A stretch of 64,000 nucleotides of DNA, from contig VEPM01000013.1 of the NCBI GenBank assembly GCA_012026795.1, positions 1-64,000 of the forward strand, written 5' to 3'. This document shows positions 1 through 8,119 of this stretch, piece after piece. The stretch comes from Candidatus Methanoperedens sp. (GTDB lineage: Archaea > Halobacteriota > Methanosarcinia > Methanosarcinales > Methanoperedenaceae). The position numbers and the translations under genes are program-made. Position 1 is the stretch's first letter; every line of letters begins with the position of its first letter. A model generated the notes under the pieces. That model worked only from the letters and a program-made list of their open reading frames with translations, was not told the DNA's origin and ran no database searches.

Positions 1-92
1 AGAAAGGGTTATGAAAGGCTTGAGCCGTATGCGGTGAAAGTCGCACGTACGGTTCTTAGAAGAGGGAGAGCGAGTAATCGCTCTTTCTTATT
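1..92 (+). mobile_element. 3' end of a group II intron (domains V and VI)
   Basis: Bases 22-55 fold as a textbook 34-nt group II intron domain V: 22-29 pair with 48-55, 46-47 form the two-base bulge, 30-35 pair with 40-45, and a GAAA tetraloop occupies 36-39. The AGC catalytic triad is at 23-25. A second hairpin (about 63-73 with 78-88) is domain VI. The rest of the intron, including any reverse transcriptase, lies before the window. The splice boundary near 91-93 is inferred from the end of domain VI. Bases 93-196 hold no recognisable gene. Confidence 0.85.
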
Positions 93-196
93 CGGCGTCC
101 AAAAATGCATCCGAATACTCACTCATAACCAATTATGTGCATCGAATCGGTGTGAAAACCAAATGTAGATCAAATTTTCAGACAAGCTCTCAGACA

Positions 197-1378
197 TCAG
201 GCATACTGGCCAGCCACAAACCCGGAAGCCCACGCCCAGTGTAAATTGTATCCGCCAAGCTGCCCTGTCACATCGATAACTTCACCTGTAAAATAGAGAC
301 CTTTGACTTTTTTTGATTCCATTGTTTTAGATGAGAGTTCATCAGTATCAATTCCGCCAAGTGTAGCCTCGGCAGTTTTGAAATCTTCGGTAGTATCCGG
401 TTTGATCTCCCAGTTATGGATATGGTGAGCGATATTTTTTAGTTCCTTTTCATTATATTGATTTACAGGTTTTGACCGGATATTTGAGGCGCACCATATC
501 CTTGAAAGGCGCGAAGGCAGATATTCTGAAAGCAAGTTATGCATATCGATTTTGCTTTTATTAAGCTGTCTTTCCATGAAAATCCCGAATATATCGATCC
601 CGGGCAGCAGGTCAATAACAATTTTATCACCTTCCTTCCAGTATGAGGATACCTGGAGTATTGCAGGACCGCTAAGTCCCCTGTGAGTAAAAAGGATACT
701 TCCCCGGAATTCTATTTTGTTGCATTTGATAGCGCCGTCAATTGAGATACCGCTTAATTCGCTAAATATAGTCCTGTCTTTCCGTGAAAAAATAAATGGA
801 ACAAGCGCGGGTTTTAGTTCAGTGACTTTCAGGCCGAACTGCTTTGCAATATCATGCCCCATCCCGGAAGCACCTATCTGCGGACAGGATAATGCGCCTG
901 TTGCAATAACAAGCGACCCTGATTGAAAAATCCCATTATCAGTGGATACTATAAACGAATCTTCTTTATTCACTTCCATTATACGGCAATTTAATATAAT
1001 TTTTACTGAGACATCATTACTTTCTTTCTCCAGCATTCTTATTATTTCCTCAGCGCTTTTGGCGCAGAACAACTGGCCAGCTTCCCTTTCTTCATATTTT
1101 ATGCCATGTTTTTCAAGAAGGGCAATGAAATCACGGGGGCCAAAACGGGAAAGCGCAGATTTGCAAAAGTGCGGATTGTTTGATATAAAATTTGCAGGGT
1201 GGATATTGATATTTGTAAAGTTGCACTTCCCGCCGCCTGATATTCTAATTTTTTTCCCGATTTTATCAGCATGATCCAGAACAAGAACTGTGCGGCCTCT
1301 TTTCCCTGATTCGACGGCGCACATCATGCCTGATGCGCCTGCTCCTATTATGATGACGTCTTTTTTGATAATATTCAT
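197..1378 (-). CDS. HI0933/YhiN-family FAD-dependent oxidoreductase
   Basis: This 393-residue flavoprotein starts with a Rossmann FAD-binding loop (GAGASG, residues 12-17) and carries the family hallmark GGGKCN at 48-53. Near the C-terminus it has the second FAD contact (FTGEVIDVTGQLGGYN), also typical of the HI0933/YhiN (BaiN-like) family. Length matches the family. The physiological substrate is not known for most members, so only a soluble flavin oxidoreductase can be claimed. It is transcribed alone, away from the gene at 1500. The ATG start sits directly before the FAD-binding strand, as expected. Confidence 0.88.
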   Translation of the reverse strand: MNIIKKDVIIIGAGASGMMCAVESGKRGRTVLVLDHADKIGKKIRISGGGKCNFTNINIHPANFISNNPHFCKSALSRFGPRDFIALLEKHGIKYEEREAGQLFCAKSAEEIIRMLEKESNDVSVKIILNCRIMEVNKEDSFIVSTDNGIFQSGSLVIATGALSCPQIGASGMGHDIAKQFGLKVTELKPALVPFIFSRKDRTIFSELSGISIDGAIKCNKIEFRGSILFTHRGLSGPAILQVSSYWKEGDKIVIDLLPGIDIFGIFMERQLNKSKIDMHNLLSEYLPSRLSRIWCASNIRSKPVNQYNEKELKNIAHHIHNWEIKPDTTEDFKTAEATLGGIDTDELSSKTMESKKVKGLYFTGEVIDVTGQLGGYNLHWAWASGFVAGQYA

Positions 1379-1499
1379 AAATCCTGCAAATTTTATTCAC
1401 CGCAAAGGCTAACGTTTCTTTCTTTTATACCATCCTTATGAGGCCTGGGTAAAATAATTATACTGTAAGGATCATTTGTAAATGGTTGATGAGGTTTAA

Positions 1500-1814
1500 A
1501 TGGTTACAATTGATCCATGTACACGGCTCAAGGTTATTAAGACCCAGCTTATTCCTGCAATCCTTAGAAGCGCAAGGGAAAATACCACTTCTGATATTAA
1601 AGCAGCGATAGAACTAAATCTTCCTTCTCTTGAAGAAAATTGCTATAAACTTGCTGAAAAATGTGAGAAAAATTATCCTGATTGCGGAAAAGAAGTTGAG
1701 TTATGCAGCACCGAAAATATTAAAACAATTTTCGCCCGGACAAGGGAACAACTTGAAAAGATATGGGAAGAGCGGAAGGGACAGGAAAAAGAAGCAACTG
1801 GAACAGATATTTAA
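1500..1814 (+). CDS. Small conserved-looking hypothetical protein
   Basis: This 104-residue protein is not recognised. It is largely helical and charged, with four cysteines in the middle (CYKLAEKCEKNYPDC and ELC) and an acidic/basic C-terminal helix. A GAGG-type ribosome site lies just before the ATG. It stands 83 bases upstream of the superoxide dismutase gene on the same strand and could be cotranscribed with it. No signal peptide or membrane segment is visible. An overlapping ORF in another frame (1630-1878) looks like a shadow. Confidence 0.6.
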   Translation: MVTIDPCTRLKVIKTQLIPAILRSARENTTSDIKAAIELNLPSLEENCYKLAEKCEKNYPDCGKEVELCSTENIKTIFARTREQLEKIWEERKGQEKEATGTDI

Positions 1815-1897
1815 TTCAGTGACTCTACGAAGAAGCAGACAGATAATAAAGTATAAGAAGTTTCGGGTATATGATTAATTACAGGGGTGTTTAAAAT

Positions 1898-2488
1898 ATG
1901 GCATACGAAGCTAAAAATTTTGAGAGCCTGTTAGGTACGAAAGGTTTCAGCGACCAGTTGTTGAAAAACCATTTTACATTGTACCAGGGTTATGTGACAA
2001 ATACAAACAAAGTTGCAGATGCATTAAGTGCAATGGCTAAGGAAGGAAAGACAACGACTCCGGAATACGCCGAGTTAAAGCGCAGGTTCGGCTGGGAATT
2101 TAACGGAATGAGGCTGCATGAATATTATTTCGGTAACATGATTAAAGGCGGGAAAGCAATCGAAAAAAATACAAATTTATATAAGAAAATTGTAGCGGAT
2201 TTCGGTTCATACGAGGCCTGGGAGAAGGATTTCAAGGCAACCGGCGCCATGCGGGGAATAGGATGGGTGATCCTGTATTATGATGGGACAGAAGGACGGT
2301 TATTCAATACATGGATAAACGAACATGATGGAGGGCACCTCAGCGGGGCAAAGCCGCTCATAGTAATGGATGTCTTTGAACATGCCTATATGACTGATTA
2401 CGGATTGAAGAAAGCAGATTATATCGAGGCATTTTTCAAAGCTATCGACTGGACGATAGATCCGGAAATGGATTCATGGATTGAATAA
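1898..2488 (+). CDS. sod: Superoxide dismutase (Fe/Mn family)
   Basis: The 196-residue protein belongs to the Fe/Mn superoxide dismutases, which convert superoxide to oxygen and hydrogen peroxide in the cytoplasm. Metal ligands are visible: His25 (KNHFTLY), His74 (MRLHEYYF), Asp158 and His162 (VMDVFEHAY). The stretch before the DxxxH motif reads NEHDGGH, so the second-sphere residue that is often Gln may be His here; this is a weak alignment by eye. A GGGGTG ribosome site precedes the ATG. T-rich runs after the stop (2507-2560) could end transcription, as is common in archaea. Confidence 0.95.
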   Translation: MAYEAKNFESLLGTKGFSDQLLKNHFTLYQGYVTNTNKVADALSAMAKEGKTTTPEYAELKRRFGWEFNGMRLHEYYFGNMIKGGKAIEKNTNLYKKIVADFGSYEAWEKDFKATGAMRGIGWVILYYDGTEGRLFNTWINEHDGGHLSGAKPLIVMDVFEHAYMTDYGLKKADYIEAFFKAIDWTIDPEMDSWIE

Positions 2489-2593
2489 AACGAGTGATTC
2501 CATTAATTTTTTTATTTTAGTTTTATTTGACATCTATTGAATGATTTTTATTTTTAACCTGTAACATTTGAATAACAACCAATAAAAACAAAT

Positions 2594-2632
2594 ATATACT
2601 ATGCTTTACAACAGATGTAAAGTATAGTATAT
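2594..2632. promoter_or_regulatory. Long inverted repeat, probable operator of the CcdA gene
   Basis: Arms 2594-2610 and 2616-2632 are inverted copies, 16 of 17 positions matching, around a 5-base centre. The inner part reads TTTACA-N5-TGTAAA. It is AT-rich and lies 43 bases before the ATG at 2675, where an archaeal TATA/BRE region and transcription start would be expected, so a repressor site is likely. The core resembles TACA/TGTA-type operators of copper or beta-lactam repressors in bacteria, but the spacing differs and the regulator is unknown. Confidence 0.6.
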
Positions 2633-2674
2633 TTATCTATGCAACATTACCAGTCAATAAAGGCAGGTTAAAAA

Positions 2675-3403
2675 ATGCAACCATCAGAACTCTCAATATT
2701 TATCGTATTTTTAGCAGGAGTGGTTACGATCATGAAACCCTGTTGCCTCCCGCTTGTTCCTGTGATTTTTTCAGGCTCAGGAGGACACAGGCTGCGACCT
2801 CTTGCCATCGTTTCGGGACTGACAATCAGCTTTACTACCATGGGTGTCCTGGTTTCAGCATTTGGCGCCACGTTTGGAGCATATACTGATTATTTACGCA
2901 ACATTGCCATACTGTTCATAATAACTATGGGTTTTGTGCTTTTTGATGAAGATGTAAATATGGAGTTCATGAAGATATCCGGCTCAATCACACAGGGTTT
3001 AAGAGGGATCGGGTTATTCAAGAGTTTCTCTTCCAGAATGCCGGAAGGAAGCCTGGTCGGGGGATTTTTCCTTGGCATGTCACTTGGTGTCCTCTGGATC
3101 CCATGCGTTGGCCCGATACTCGGGGCTGTGCTTGCTCTTGTGGCATCAGTAGGAAATACGACTTACGGCGCATCGATGCTATTCGTTTATTCCGTGGGCA
3201 TGAGCCTCCCCATGCTTTCTATTGCCTATTATGGAAAAAAGCTCACGAACAGGTATAAATGGTTTTCAAGGAACGGAGAGCTTCTTAAGAAACTGTCCGG
3301 CCTTGTGCTGATAGTTATTGGAGTGATGCTGCTCTTTGGTATTGATAAGTTAATGATTAAGTTTCTATCCCCATATTTCCCGACGACGTTTTATGGAATA
3401 TAG
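2675..3403 (+). CDS. ccdA: CcdA/DsbD-type membrane thiol-disulfide transporter
   Basis: This 242-residue protein has about six membrane helices and the two conserved Cys-Pro elements of CcdA: KPCCLPLVP (about residues 21-29) and IPCVGPILG (about 147-155). CcdA passes electrons across the membrane to thioredoxin-like proteins that keep apocytochrome c haem-binding cysteines reduced. That role agrees with the cytochrome gene at 15.6 kb. The first element has an extra Cys beside the redox Cys. The gene has its own promoter region with a long palindrome, and a convergent YHS-domain gene follows. Confidence 0.88.
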   Translation: MQPSELSIFIVFLAGVVTIMKPCCLPLVPVIFSGSGGHRLRPLAIVSGLTISFTTMGVLVSAFGATFGAYTDYLRNIAILFIITMGFVLFDEDVNMEFMKISGSITQGLRGIGLFKSFSSRMPEGSLVGGFFLGMSLGVLWIPCVGPILGAVLALVASVGNTTYGASMLFVYSVGMSLPMLSIAYYGKKLTNRYKWFSRNGELLKKLSGLVLIVIGVMLLFGIDKLMIKFLSPYFPTTFYGI

Positions 3404-3433
3404 GGTTTTCCTATATTGAGACTTAACTCTGAT

Positions 3434-3634
3434 TTACCAGAATTTCCACCAGGGTTTTTTCTCACTTTTCTCACCCATGCCGACAGGTCCGCCTTTGATG
3501 TATTTTTCAGGCTCGGAATCAAATGTTTTCTTGCATCCGGGAGCACAGAAATAATAGGTTTTTCCTTTATATTCTGATTTGAACTTTGCCGTATTTTCAT
3601 CCACCTGCATACCACAAACTGGGTCTATTTGCAT
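3434..3634 (-). CDS. YHS-domain protein
   Basis: The 66-residue product begins MQIDPVCGM and carries the full YHS signature: DPVCGM, then YYFCAPGCKKTFDSEPEKY. YHS domains bind metal (often copper) and are found alone or attached to copper ATPases. The basic, tryptophan-rich tail (KKPWWKFW) is unusual. The start is set at the third possible Met because it lies 11 bases after a strong AAGGAGG site; an ATG nearer to that site is too close. The gene ends 30 bases from the convergent ccdA-like gene. Confidence 0.85.
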   Translation of the reverse strand: MQIDPVCGMQVDENTAKFKSEYKGKTYYFCAPGCKKTFDSEPEKYIKGGPVGMGEKSEKKPWWKFW

Positions 3635-3734
3635 ATTTTTCATTTCCTCCTTAGTTTTTATTAGTATCAATCATATATGTAATTTGTGTGTCAGAAAACA
3701 ATTTAAGCAATAGGATAATGTTTGACCCTGAAAT

Positions 3735-4643
3735 ATGGATGAAGTCAAACGTATAAAGCAGTTAAAAAAAGAGAGAAATGCAATAATCCTTGCCCATAAT
3801 TACCAGCGAGGCGAAGTGCAGGATATCGCGGATTTTGTGGGGGATTCATTCGGCCTGAGCCAGAAAGCAGTTGATAGCGGCGCAGAAATAATCGTCTTTT
3901 GCGGTGTTGATTTCATGGCCGAAAGTGCTGCCATACTGAATCCCGAAAAGACTGTCCTTATGCCTGAAACAAGTGCCCAGTGCCCCATGGCGGCTATGAT
4001 TTCACCAGAGTCCTTAAAGCTTGAAAAAAAGAAATATCCTGATGCTGCCGTTGTCTGTTATGTTAATACTCCGGCTTCTGTTAAAGCAGAAAGTGATATC
4101 TGCTGCACATCAGCAAACGCGGTTAAAGTGGTGAATGCACTCCCGGAGAATGAAATAATCTTTGTCCCTGACAGGAATCTTGCCCTTTTTGTTTCGGCCT
4201 ATACCACTAAAAAAATAATCCCGTGGAATGGCTATTGTCCCACCCATCACCTGATACTGCCGGGTGATATTCTTCTTGAAAAAGAGGAGCATCCCGGTGC
4301 GCAAATTCTCGTTCATCCCGAATGCAGGCCTGATGTGGTATCACTTGCAGACCAGGTACTCAGTACCGCAGGAATGCTAAAATATGCAAAACAATCCGGT
4401 TCCAGGGAATTCATCATAGGCACGGAACTCGGACTTTTGCACAGGCTGCGAAAGGAAAATCCCGATAAGATCTTTATACCTGCTACTAATTTAGCCGTCT
4501 GCCCCAACATGAAAATGAATACTCTTGGAAGTATTATCAGGGCTCTTGAAAATAATCAACATATAATAAAAGTTCCTGAAGATATCAGGATAAAAGCAAA
4601 AAAGTCACTCGACAGGATGCTGGAAGTGGGGCGCGGTGATTAA
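3735..4643 (+). CDS. nadA: Quinolinate synthase A
   Basis: NadA condenses iminoaspartate with dihydroxyacetone phosphate to quinolinate in NAD biosynthesis. The 302-residue length is typical. The three [4Fe-4S] ligands are visible as Cys83 (QCPMAAM), Cys168 (GYCPTHH) and Cys256 (AVCPNMK), together with the AHNYQ motif at 20-24. The iron-sulfur cluster makes it an oxygen-sensitive cytoplasmic enzyme. The prenyltransferase gene follows after 6 bases on the same strand, so the two are probably cotranscribed. Neither nadB nor nadC is adjacent. Confidence 0.95.
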   Translation: MDEVKRIKQLKKERNAIILAHNYQRGEVQDIADFVGDSFGLSQKAVDSGAEIIVFCGVDFMAESAAILNPEKTVLMPETSAQCPMAAMISPESLKLEKKKYPDAAVVCYVNTPASVKAESDICCTSANAVKVVNALPENEIIFVPDRNLALFVSAYTTKKIIPWNGYCPTHHLILPGDILLEKEEHPGAQILVHPECRPDVVSLADQVLSTAGMLKYAKQSGSREFIIGTELGLLHRLRKENPDKIFIPATNLAVCPNMKMNTLGSIIRALENNQHIIKVPEDIRIKAKKSLDRMLEVGRGD

Positions 4644-4649
4644 TGGTTT

Positions 4650-5492
4650 ATGGTCTATCTTGAGCTAATGCGATACAGGAACTGCGCAATGGCAGGACTT
4701 GCAGCGGTTATTGGTGCAGTCATCGCTTACAGCTCGGCTTCAGGAGAACTTTTATGGATAGGGCTTATTTTCATCACGGTTTTCTTAATAACGGGCGCCG
4801 GGAATGCCGTTAATGATTATTTCGATGCCGGTATCGATGCTATTAACCGCCCTGACCGCCCTATCCCTTCAGGAAGAATTACTAAAAATTCAGCTTTACG
4901 GTTTTCGATTGTATTATTTGCCGCAGGTATCATAATTTCATATTTTATCGGTTCCGACCATATTCCTTTTATCATTGCAGCATTCAACTCATTTCTTCTG
5001 TATTTCTACGCATCTTACCTTAAAAGAAAAGTTTTTGTGGGGAATCTGAGTGTCAGTTATCTGACAGGCTCAACATTCCTGTTCGGGGGCGCAGCTTATG
5101 GCGGAAAAGGGATCCAGGTGACTTTGATACTTTTTTTCCTGTCTATGCTTGCCACATTTGCACGCGAGATAGTAAAGACCATCGAGGATATGGAAGGGGA
5201 CAGGAAAGATGGCGCATCAACGCTTCCCATAGTAATCGGTGAAAGACCGGCAGCATATATCGCGTGCGCATTCGGGCTCCTTGCTATCATACTCAGTCCT
5301 TTGCCCTATTTGATGAAATTATTCAATGAATACTATCTGTTTGTCGTGGGGATCGCCGATCTGATCTTTCTTTATGCCATTTTCATGATACTGAAAAAAA
5401 ATCCTGCCGTTTCTTCAAAATATTTTAAAATCGCCATGTTTTTTGCCTTACTCGCTTTTATTGCAGGAAGCCTTCTGAATAATATTTTATAG
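4650..5492 (+). CDS. UbiA-family prenyltransferase, probable digeranylgeranylglyceryl phosphate synthase
   Basis: This 280-residue polytopic membrane protein has both aspartate-rich prenyl diphosphate sites of the UbiA family: NDYFDAGIDAINRPDRP (55-71) and EDMEGDRKDGAS (about 177-188). In archaea the close relatives add the second geranylgeranyl chain to GGGP, making the diether lipid core; the NRPDRPIPSG signature fits this group. A menaquinone or haem prenyltransferase is less likely but cannot be excluded by eye. The ATG is 6 bases after the nadA stop. It is convergent with hisB, only 5 bases away. Confidence 0.88.
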   Translation: MVYLELMRYRNCAMAGLAAVIGAVIAYSSASGELLWIGLIFITVFLITGAGNAVNDYFDAGIDAINRPDRPIPSGRITKNSALRFSIVLFAAGIIISYFIGSDHIPFIIAAFNSFLLYFYASYLKRKVFVGNLSVSYLTGSTFLFGGAAYGGKGIQVTLILFFLSMLATFAREIVKTIEDMEGDRKDGASTLPIVIGERPAAYIACAFGLLAIILSPLPYLMKLFNEYYLFVVGIADLIFLYAIFMILKKNPAVSSKYFKIAMFFALLAFIAGSLLNNIL

Positions 5493-5497
5493 TATAC

Positions 5498-6073
5498 CTA
5501 TAATACACCTTTCGTGCTTGGGATGCCTGACCCTGTTATTTTTACGGCTTTTTTTAAAGCAATTCCAAATGCTTTAAAGAGCGCTTCGGTTTTATGATGG
5601 TCATTCTCTCCTTTAACATCAAGGTGTGCATTGATCCCGGCATTATTTGTCAATGATTCGAAAAAATGGCGCGTATTCTGGGAGCTAAATCCTCCGATTT
5701 TCGCATCTGTGAATTTCCCATTAAATACAAGACAGCTCCGCCCGCTGATATCGATTGCTGCTGTTGCAAGAGCCTCATCCATGGGAACGCACACATCTGC
5801 GAATCTCTCGATACCCTTTTTATCTCCAAGGGCTTTTGCAATGGCCATTCCAAGTGTAATGCCCACATCTTCAACAGTGTGATGGTCATCGACTGTAAGG
5901 TCGCCGCGTGCTTTTACTATGAGATCAAAAGAGCCGTGTTTTGCAAAGGAATTAAGCATGTGGTCAAAGAATGCAATACCTGTATTGATGTCGGTATTTC
6001 CCGATCCATCCAGGTTGATCTTCAGTTCCATATCTGTCTCATTTGTTCTTCTCGATACTTTTGATTCCCTCAT
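5498..6073 (-). CDS. hisB: Imidazoleglycerol-phosphate dehydratase
   Basis: HisB dehydrates imidazole glycerol phosphate to imidazole acetol phosphate in histidine synthesis. The 191-residue monofunctional form carries the duplicated manganese-binding motifs: FDHML, DDHHTVEDVG and NDHHKTEALFKAFG. Length and motif order are normal and there is no attached phosphatase domain. The gene stands alone; hisF is at 11.3 kb on the other strand, so the his genes are dispersed here. Confidence 0.96.
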   Translation of the reverse strand: MRESKVSRRTNETDMELKINLDGSGNTDINTGIAFFDHMLNSFAKHGSFDLIVKARGDLTVDDHHTVEDVGITLGMAIAKALGDKKGIERFADVCVPMDEALATAAIDISGRSCLVFNGKFTDAKIGGFSSQNTRHFFESLTNNAGINAHLDVKGENDHHKTEALFKAFGIALKKAVKITGSGIPSTKGVL

Positions 6074-6154
6074 GGTAGGATTAAATTATTTGTAATTAAT
6101 ATAAAGCTATTGTTAATCCTTCCGGGAAATCAACTCCGGAATACCAGAGTCTGA

Positions 6155-6436
6155 TTACATCTGTGCCAGGATTTTTACAAGCGGATGTAATGATTCCTGG
6201 TTACTAAAATCCGTTTCTGGCGTTTTTTTGAACACTATTCTTCCCTTCCTTGATTCTTCTACCTGTGTAAGTACGGTTCTTGCACTTTCAGAATAGTATT
6301 CCTCTTCGCATTCACAACATTTTACGTATGGCTGGGAACCCTTATCCACTAAAACATGGAAATAGAAATTTTTCGTATCATTATTCCCGCAGATCTCACA
6401 TGGAACAAATTCCTGTATTAATTCACTAATCTTCAT
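6155..6436 (-). CDS. Hypothetical zinc-ribbon-like protein
   Basis: The 93-residue protein has two cysteine pairs, CEICGNND near residue 13 and CCECEEEYY near residue 40, spaced like a zinc ribbon, followed by a basic segment. Family not recognised. No membrane segment or signal peptide is seen. It is divergent from the HARP gene across a 214-base AT-rich interval (6437-6650) that should hold both promoters; a TATA-like TTTTATATTT lies near 6588. Confidence 0.6.
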   Translation of the reverse strand: MKISELIQEFVPCEICGNNDTKNFYFHVLVDKGSQPYVKCCECEEEYYSESARTVLTQVEESRKGRIVFKKTPETDFSNQESLHPLVKILAQM

Positions 6437-6650
6437 AATATCCTCAATAAGTGAAGTGTGTCTTGTATTATATATAATTTATCACTGTCTTAATATAAAT
6501 AATTATTATAATAATGATTCTAATAAGTATAATCATAGCGTTAATCAGATTCATCATTCTCCCATAAATAGTGAACAAGCTAAAGCTTTTTATATTTACG
6601 TGAGAATGATATTATTAAAACAACAAATCAGGATACTATATTAATAAAAT

Positions 6651-7346
6651 ATGATCAGACAAAGATTCGTTCTTGATACAAGCGCCCTGACAGATACACA
6701 GACACGCGAGATTGAAGGTGGGAATTTAGATACCGCAATGGGAGGGATTCTTGCCATCATTGCGGAGGCGCGCCTCCATCTTGGCATTAGCTGCTATATC
6801 CCCTATCCTTCCGTATATACGGAAATGAGAGAATTTGCGAAAAATAACGGGTGCGGTGAGGATACCCTTGCCAGGATCGATACATGGCTGGTTAAAAAAA
6901 CCCCTGACAGGTATGAAGTTAAAATTCCCTCCAAGATATTCTATGATTATGTGGATTTCATGCGCGGGCGCATCAATAAGGGAATGAACGTAGCAGAGGA
7001 TGCTATCTGGGAATCTGCAACAGAATGCCTTTTTAGAACCACCAAAGCAAAAACAAAACACGAAATAGAGCCTGACATAGAGCGAAATGTGATTGGCGGC
7101 ATAATAAATTCCTTCAGGGACAAATACCGGAATGCACTACGTTACGGAATTCTTGACAGCGCCCCTGATATTGATGTTCTGCTTCTTGCCAAAGAGCTTG
7201 ACGCGGCTGTAGTGGCAAGTGACATGGGTATACAAAAATGGGCTGAACAGCTCGGGCTTCGTTTCGTTGAGGCAAAATCCTTTCCTTCAATGATAAAAGA
7301 ATATTTAAAAAGAATAAAACCTGAAAAAGTGGCCAGCATGATATGA
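6651..7346 (+). CDS. HARP, protein-only (RNA-free) ribonuclease P
   Basis: The 231-residue protein starts [13 protein letters not shown], the hallmark of the UPF0278 family, long annotated as RNA ligase partner and later shown in Aquifex to be a protein-only RNase P (HARP). It is a PIN-like metallonuclease; acidic residues in [10 protein letters not shown] and [12 protein letters not shown] are the likely metal ligands, and the helical insert in the middle is typical. It would trim 5' leaders from pre-tRNA. Archaea that have HARP usually also have RNA-based RNase P, as here (27.5 and 44.7 kb). Its stop overlaps the next ATG. Confidence 0.9.
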   Translation: MIRQRFVLDTSALTDTQTREIEGGNLDTAMGGILAIIAEARLHLGISCYIPYPSVYTEMREFAKNNGCGEDTLARIDTWLVKKTPDRYEVKIPSKIFYDYVDFMRGRINKGMNVAEDAIWESATECLFRTTKAKTKHEIEPDIERNVIGGIINSFRDKYRNALRYGILDSAPDIDVLLLAKELDAAVVASDMGIQKWAEQLGLRFVEAKSFPSMIKEYLKRIKPEKVASMI

Positions 7347-7654
7347 CATCGATTTCAGTATATATCGCAGCATTCGGATTTATTTCCATAATTTTTCTTA
7401 CGCTGCGTGATATCAGGATATATCGGCGCACAAAGCTTGAATCGTACAGGAAAGGGGCGCTTCGCGGGATGATAACAGGGGGGCTTGCATGGATCGGAAT
7501 GATTTTCACAGCAGCAAATCCGGGTTTTGAAACAATCGGACTAACAATTATGCTTGTAGCTATTTATTTTAACAAGAAGGGCAAGCGTGAGGATGTATTC
7601 GGGGATGCGCCTTTGATGAAGAGAGTGCTTGGGGAAACGACGGTCAAGAAATAG
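7343..7654 (+). CDS. Small membrane protein
   Basis: The 103-residue product has an N-terminal membrane helix (about 3-20), a basic loop, and two further hydrophobic segments (about 42-58 and 62-78), then a charged tail. The ATG overlaps the HARP stop codon in ATGA, so translation is probably coupled. The family is not recognised and no catalytic motif is visible. Confidence 0.65.
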   Translation: MTSISVYIAAFGFISIIFLTLRDIRIYRRTKLESYRKGALRGMITGGLAWIGMIFTAANPGFETIGLTIMLVAIYFNKKGKREDVFGDAPLMKRVLGETTVKK

Positions 7655-7693
7655 AAACAATAGCGGTGAAAATGGCAAAATTTTTTTCAAATA

Positions 7694-7960
7694 TTGTCCG
7701 AAGACTCTCTGAATCTCGCTCAAAGCCTGATCGAAAGGACAAGCAGAATATTGAGGAAAGAATTCCCCCATCTCAAAGAGTTTTTTGATGACCATTTATT
7801 GGTTCCAAGCTGCTACCATGAATATGTTAAGAGCGGCTGGAAGGTTGTGGAAAGTATATATCTGGCTAGAATGCACATTCGCAAAAAGCGATATGAATTA
7901 GCCTCGTTCTTTTTACGGGATATAGTGACAGAAGGCGATAGGCGTTGGCTAACTACTTAG
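7694..7960 (+). CDS. Doubtful short ORF, possible gene remnant
   Basis: An 88-residue frame opening with TTG, no clear ribosome site, mostly helical and charged, with no recognised family. An ATG at 7672 in another frame, behind a GGTGA site, gives a product that ends after about 38 codons (stop near 7788), so the two frames together may be one broken gene. It lies between the HARP operon and the HEAT-nitrilase gene. Confidence 0.3.
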   Translation: MSEDSLNLAQSLIERTSRILRKEFPHLKEFFDDHLLVPSCYHEYVKSGWKVVESIYLARMHIRKKRYELASFFLRDIVTEGDRRWLTT

Positions 7961-8119
7961 ATTACATTGAACCTGCATAACCAATTATAGCATTAAAATT
8001 GGGGTGGAGAAAGCTACAAACTGGGCACGTATAATTGCATATTTTCTAATATTTTTCATTAGAGATGCAATAGAAAGAATTTTAACATATAGCTGTATCC
8101 TAATATACGGTGTCTAAAA

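Noticed and set aside
1630-1878. 82-codon frame overlapping the hypothetical gene at 1500
   Set aside because: Lysine-rich shadow frame without a ribosome site; the 1500 frame has one.
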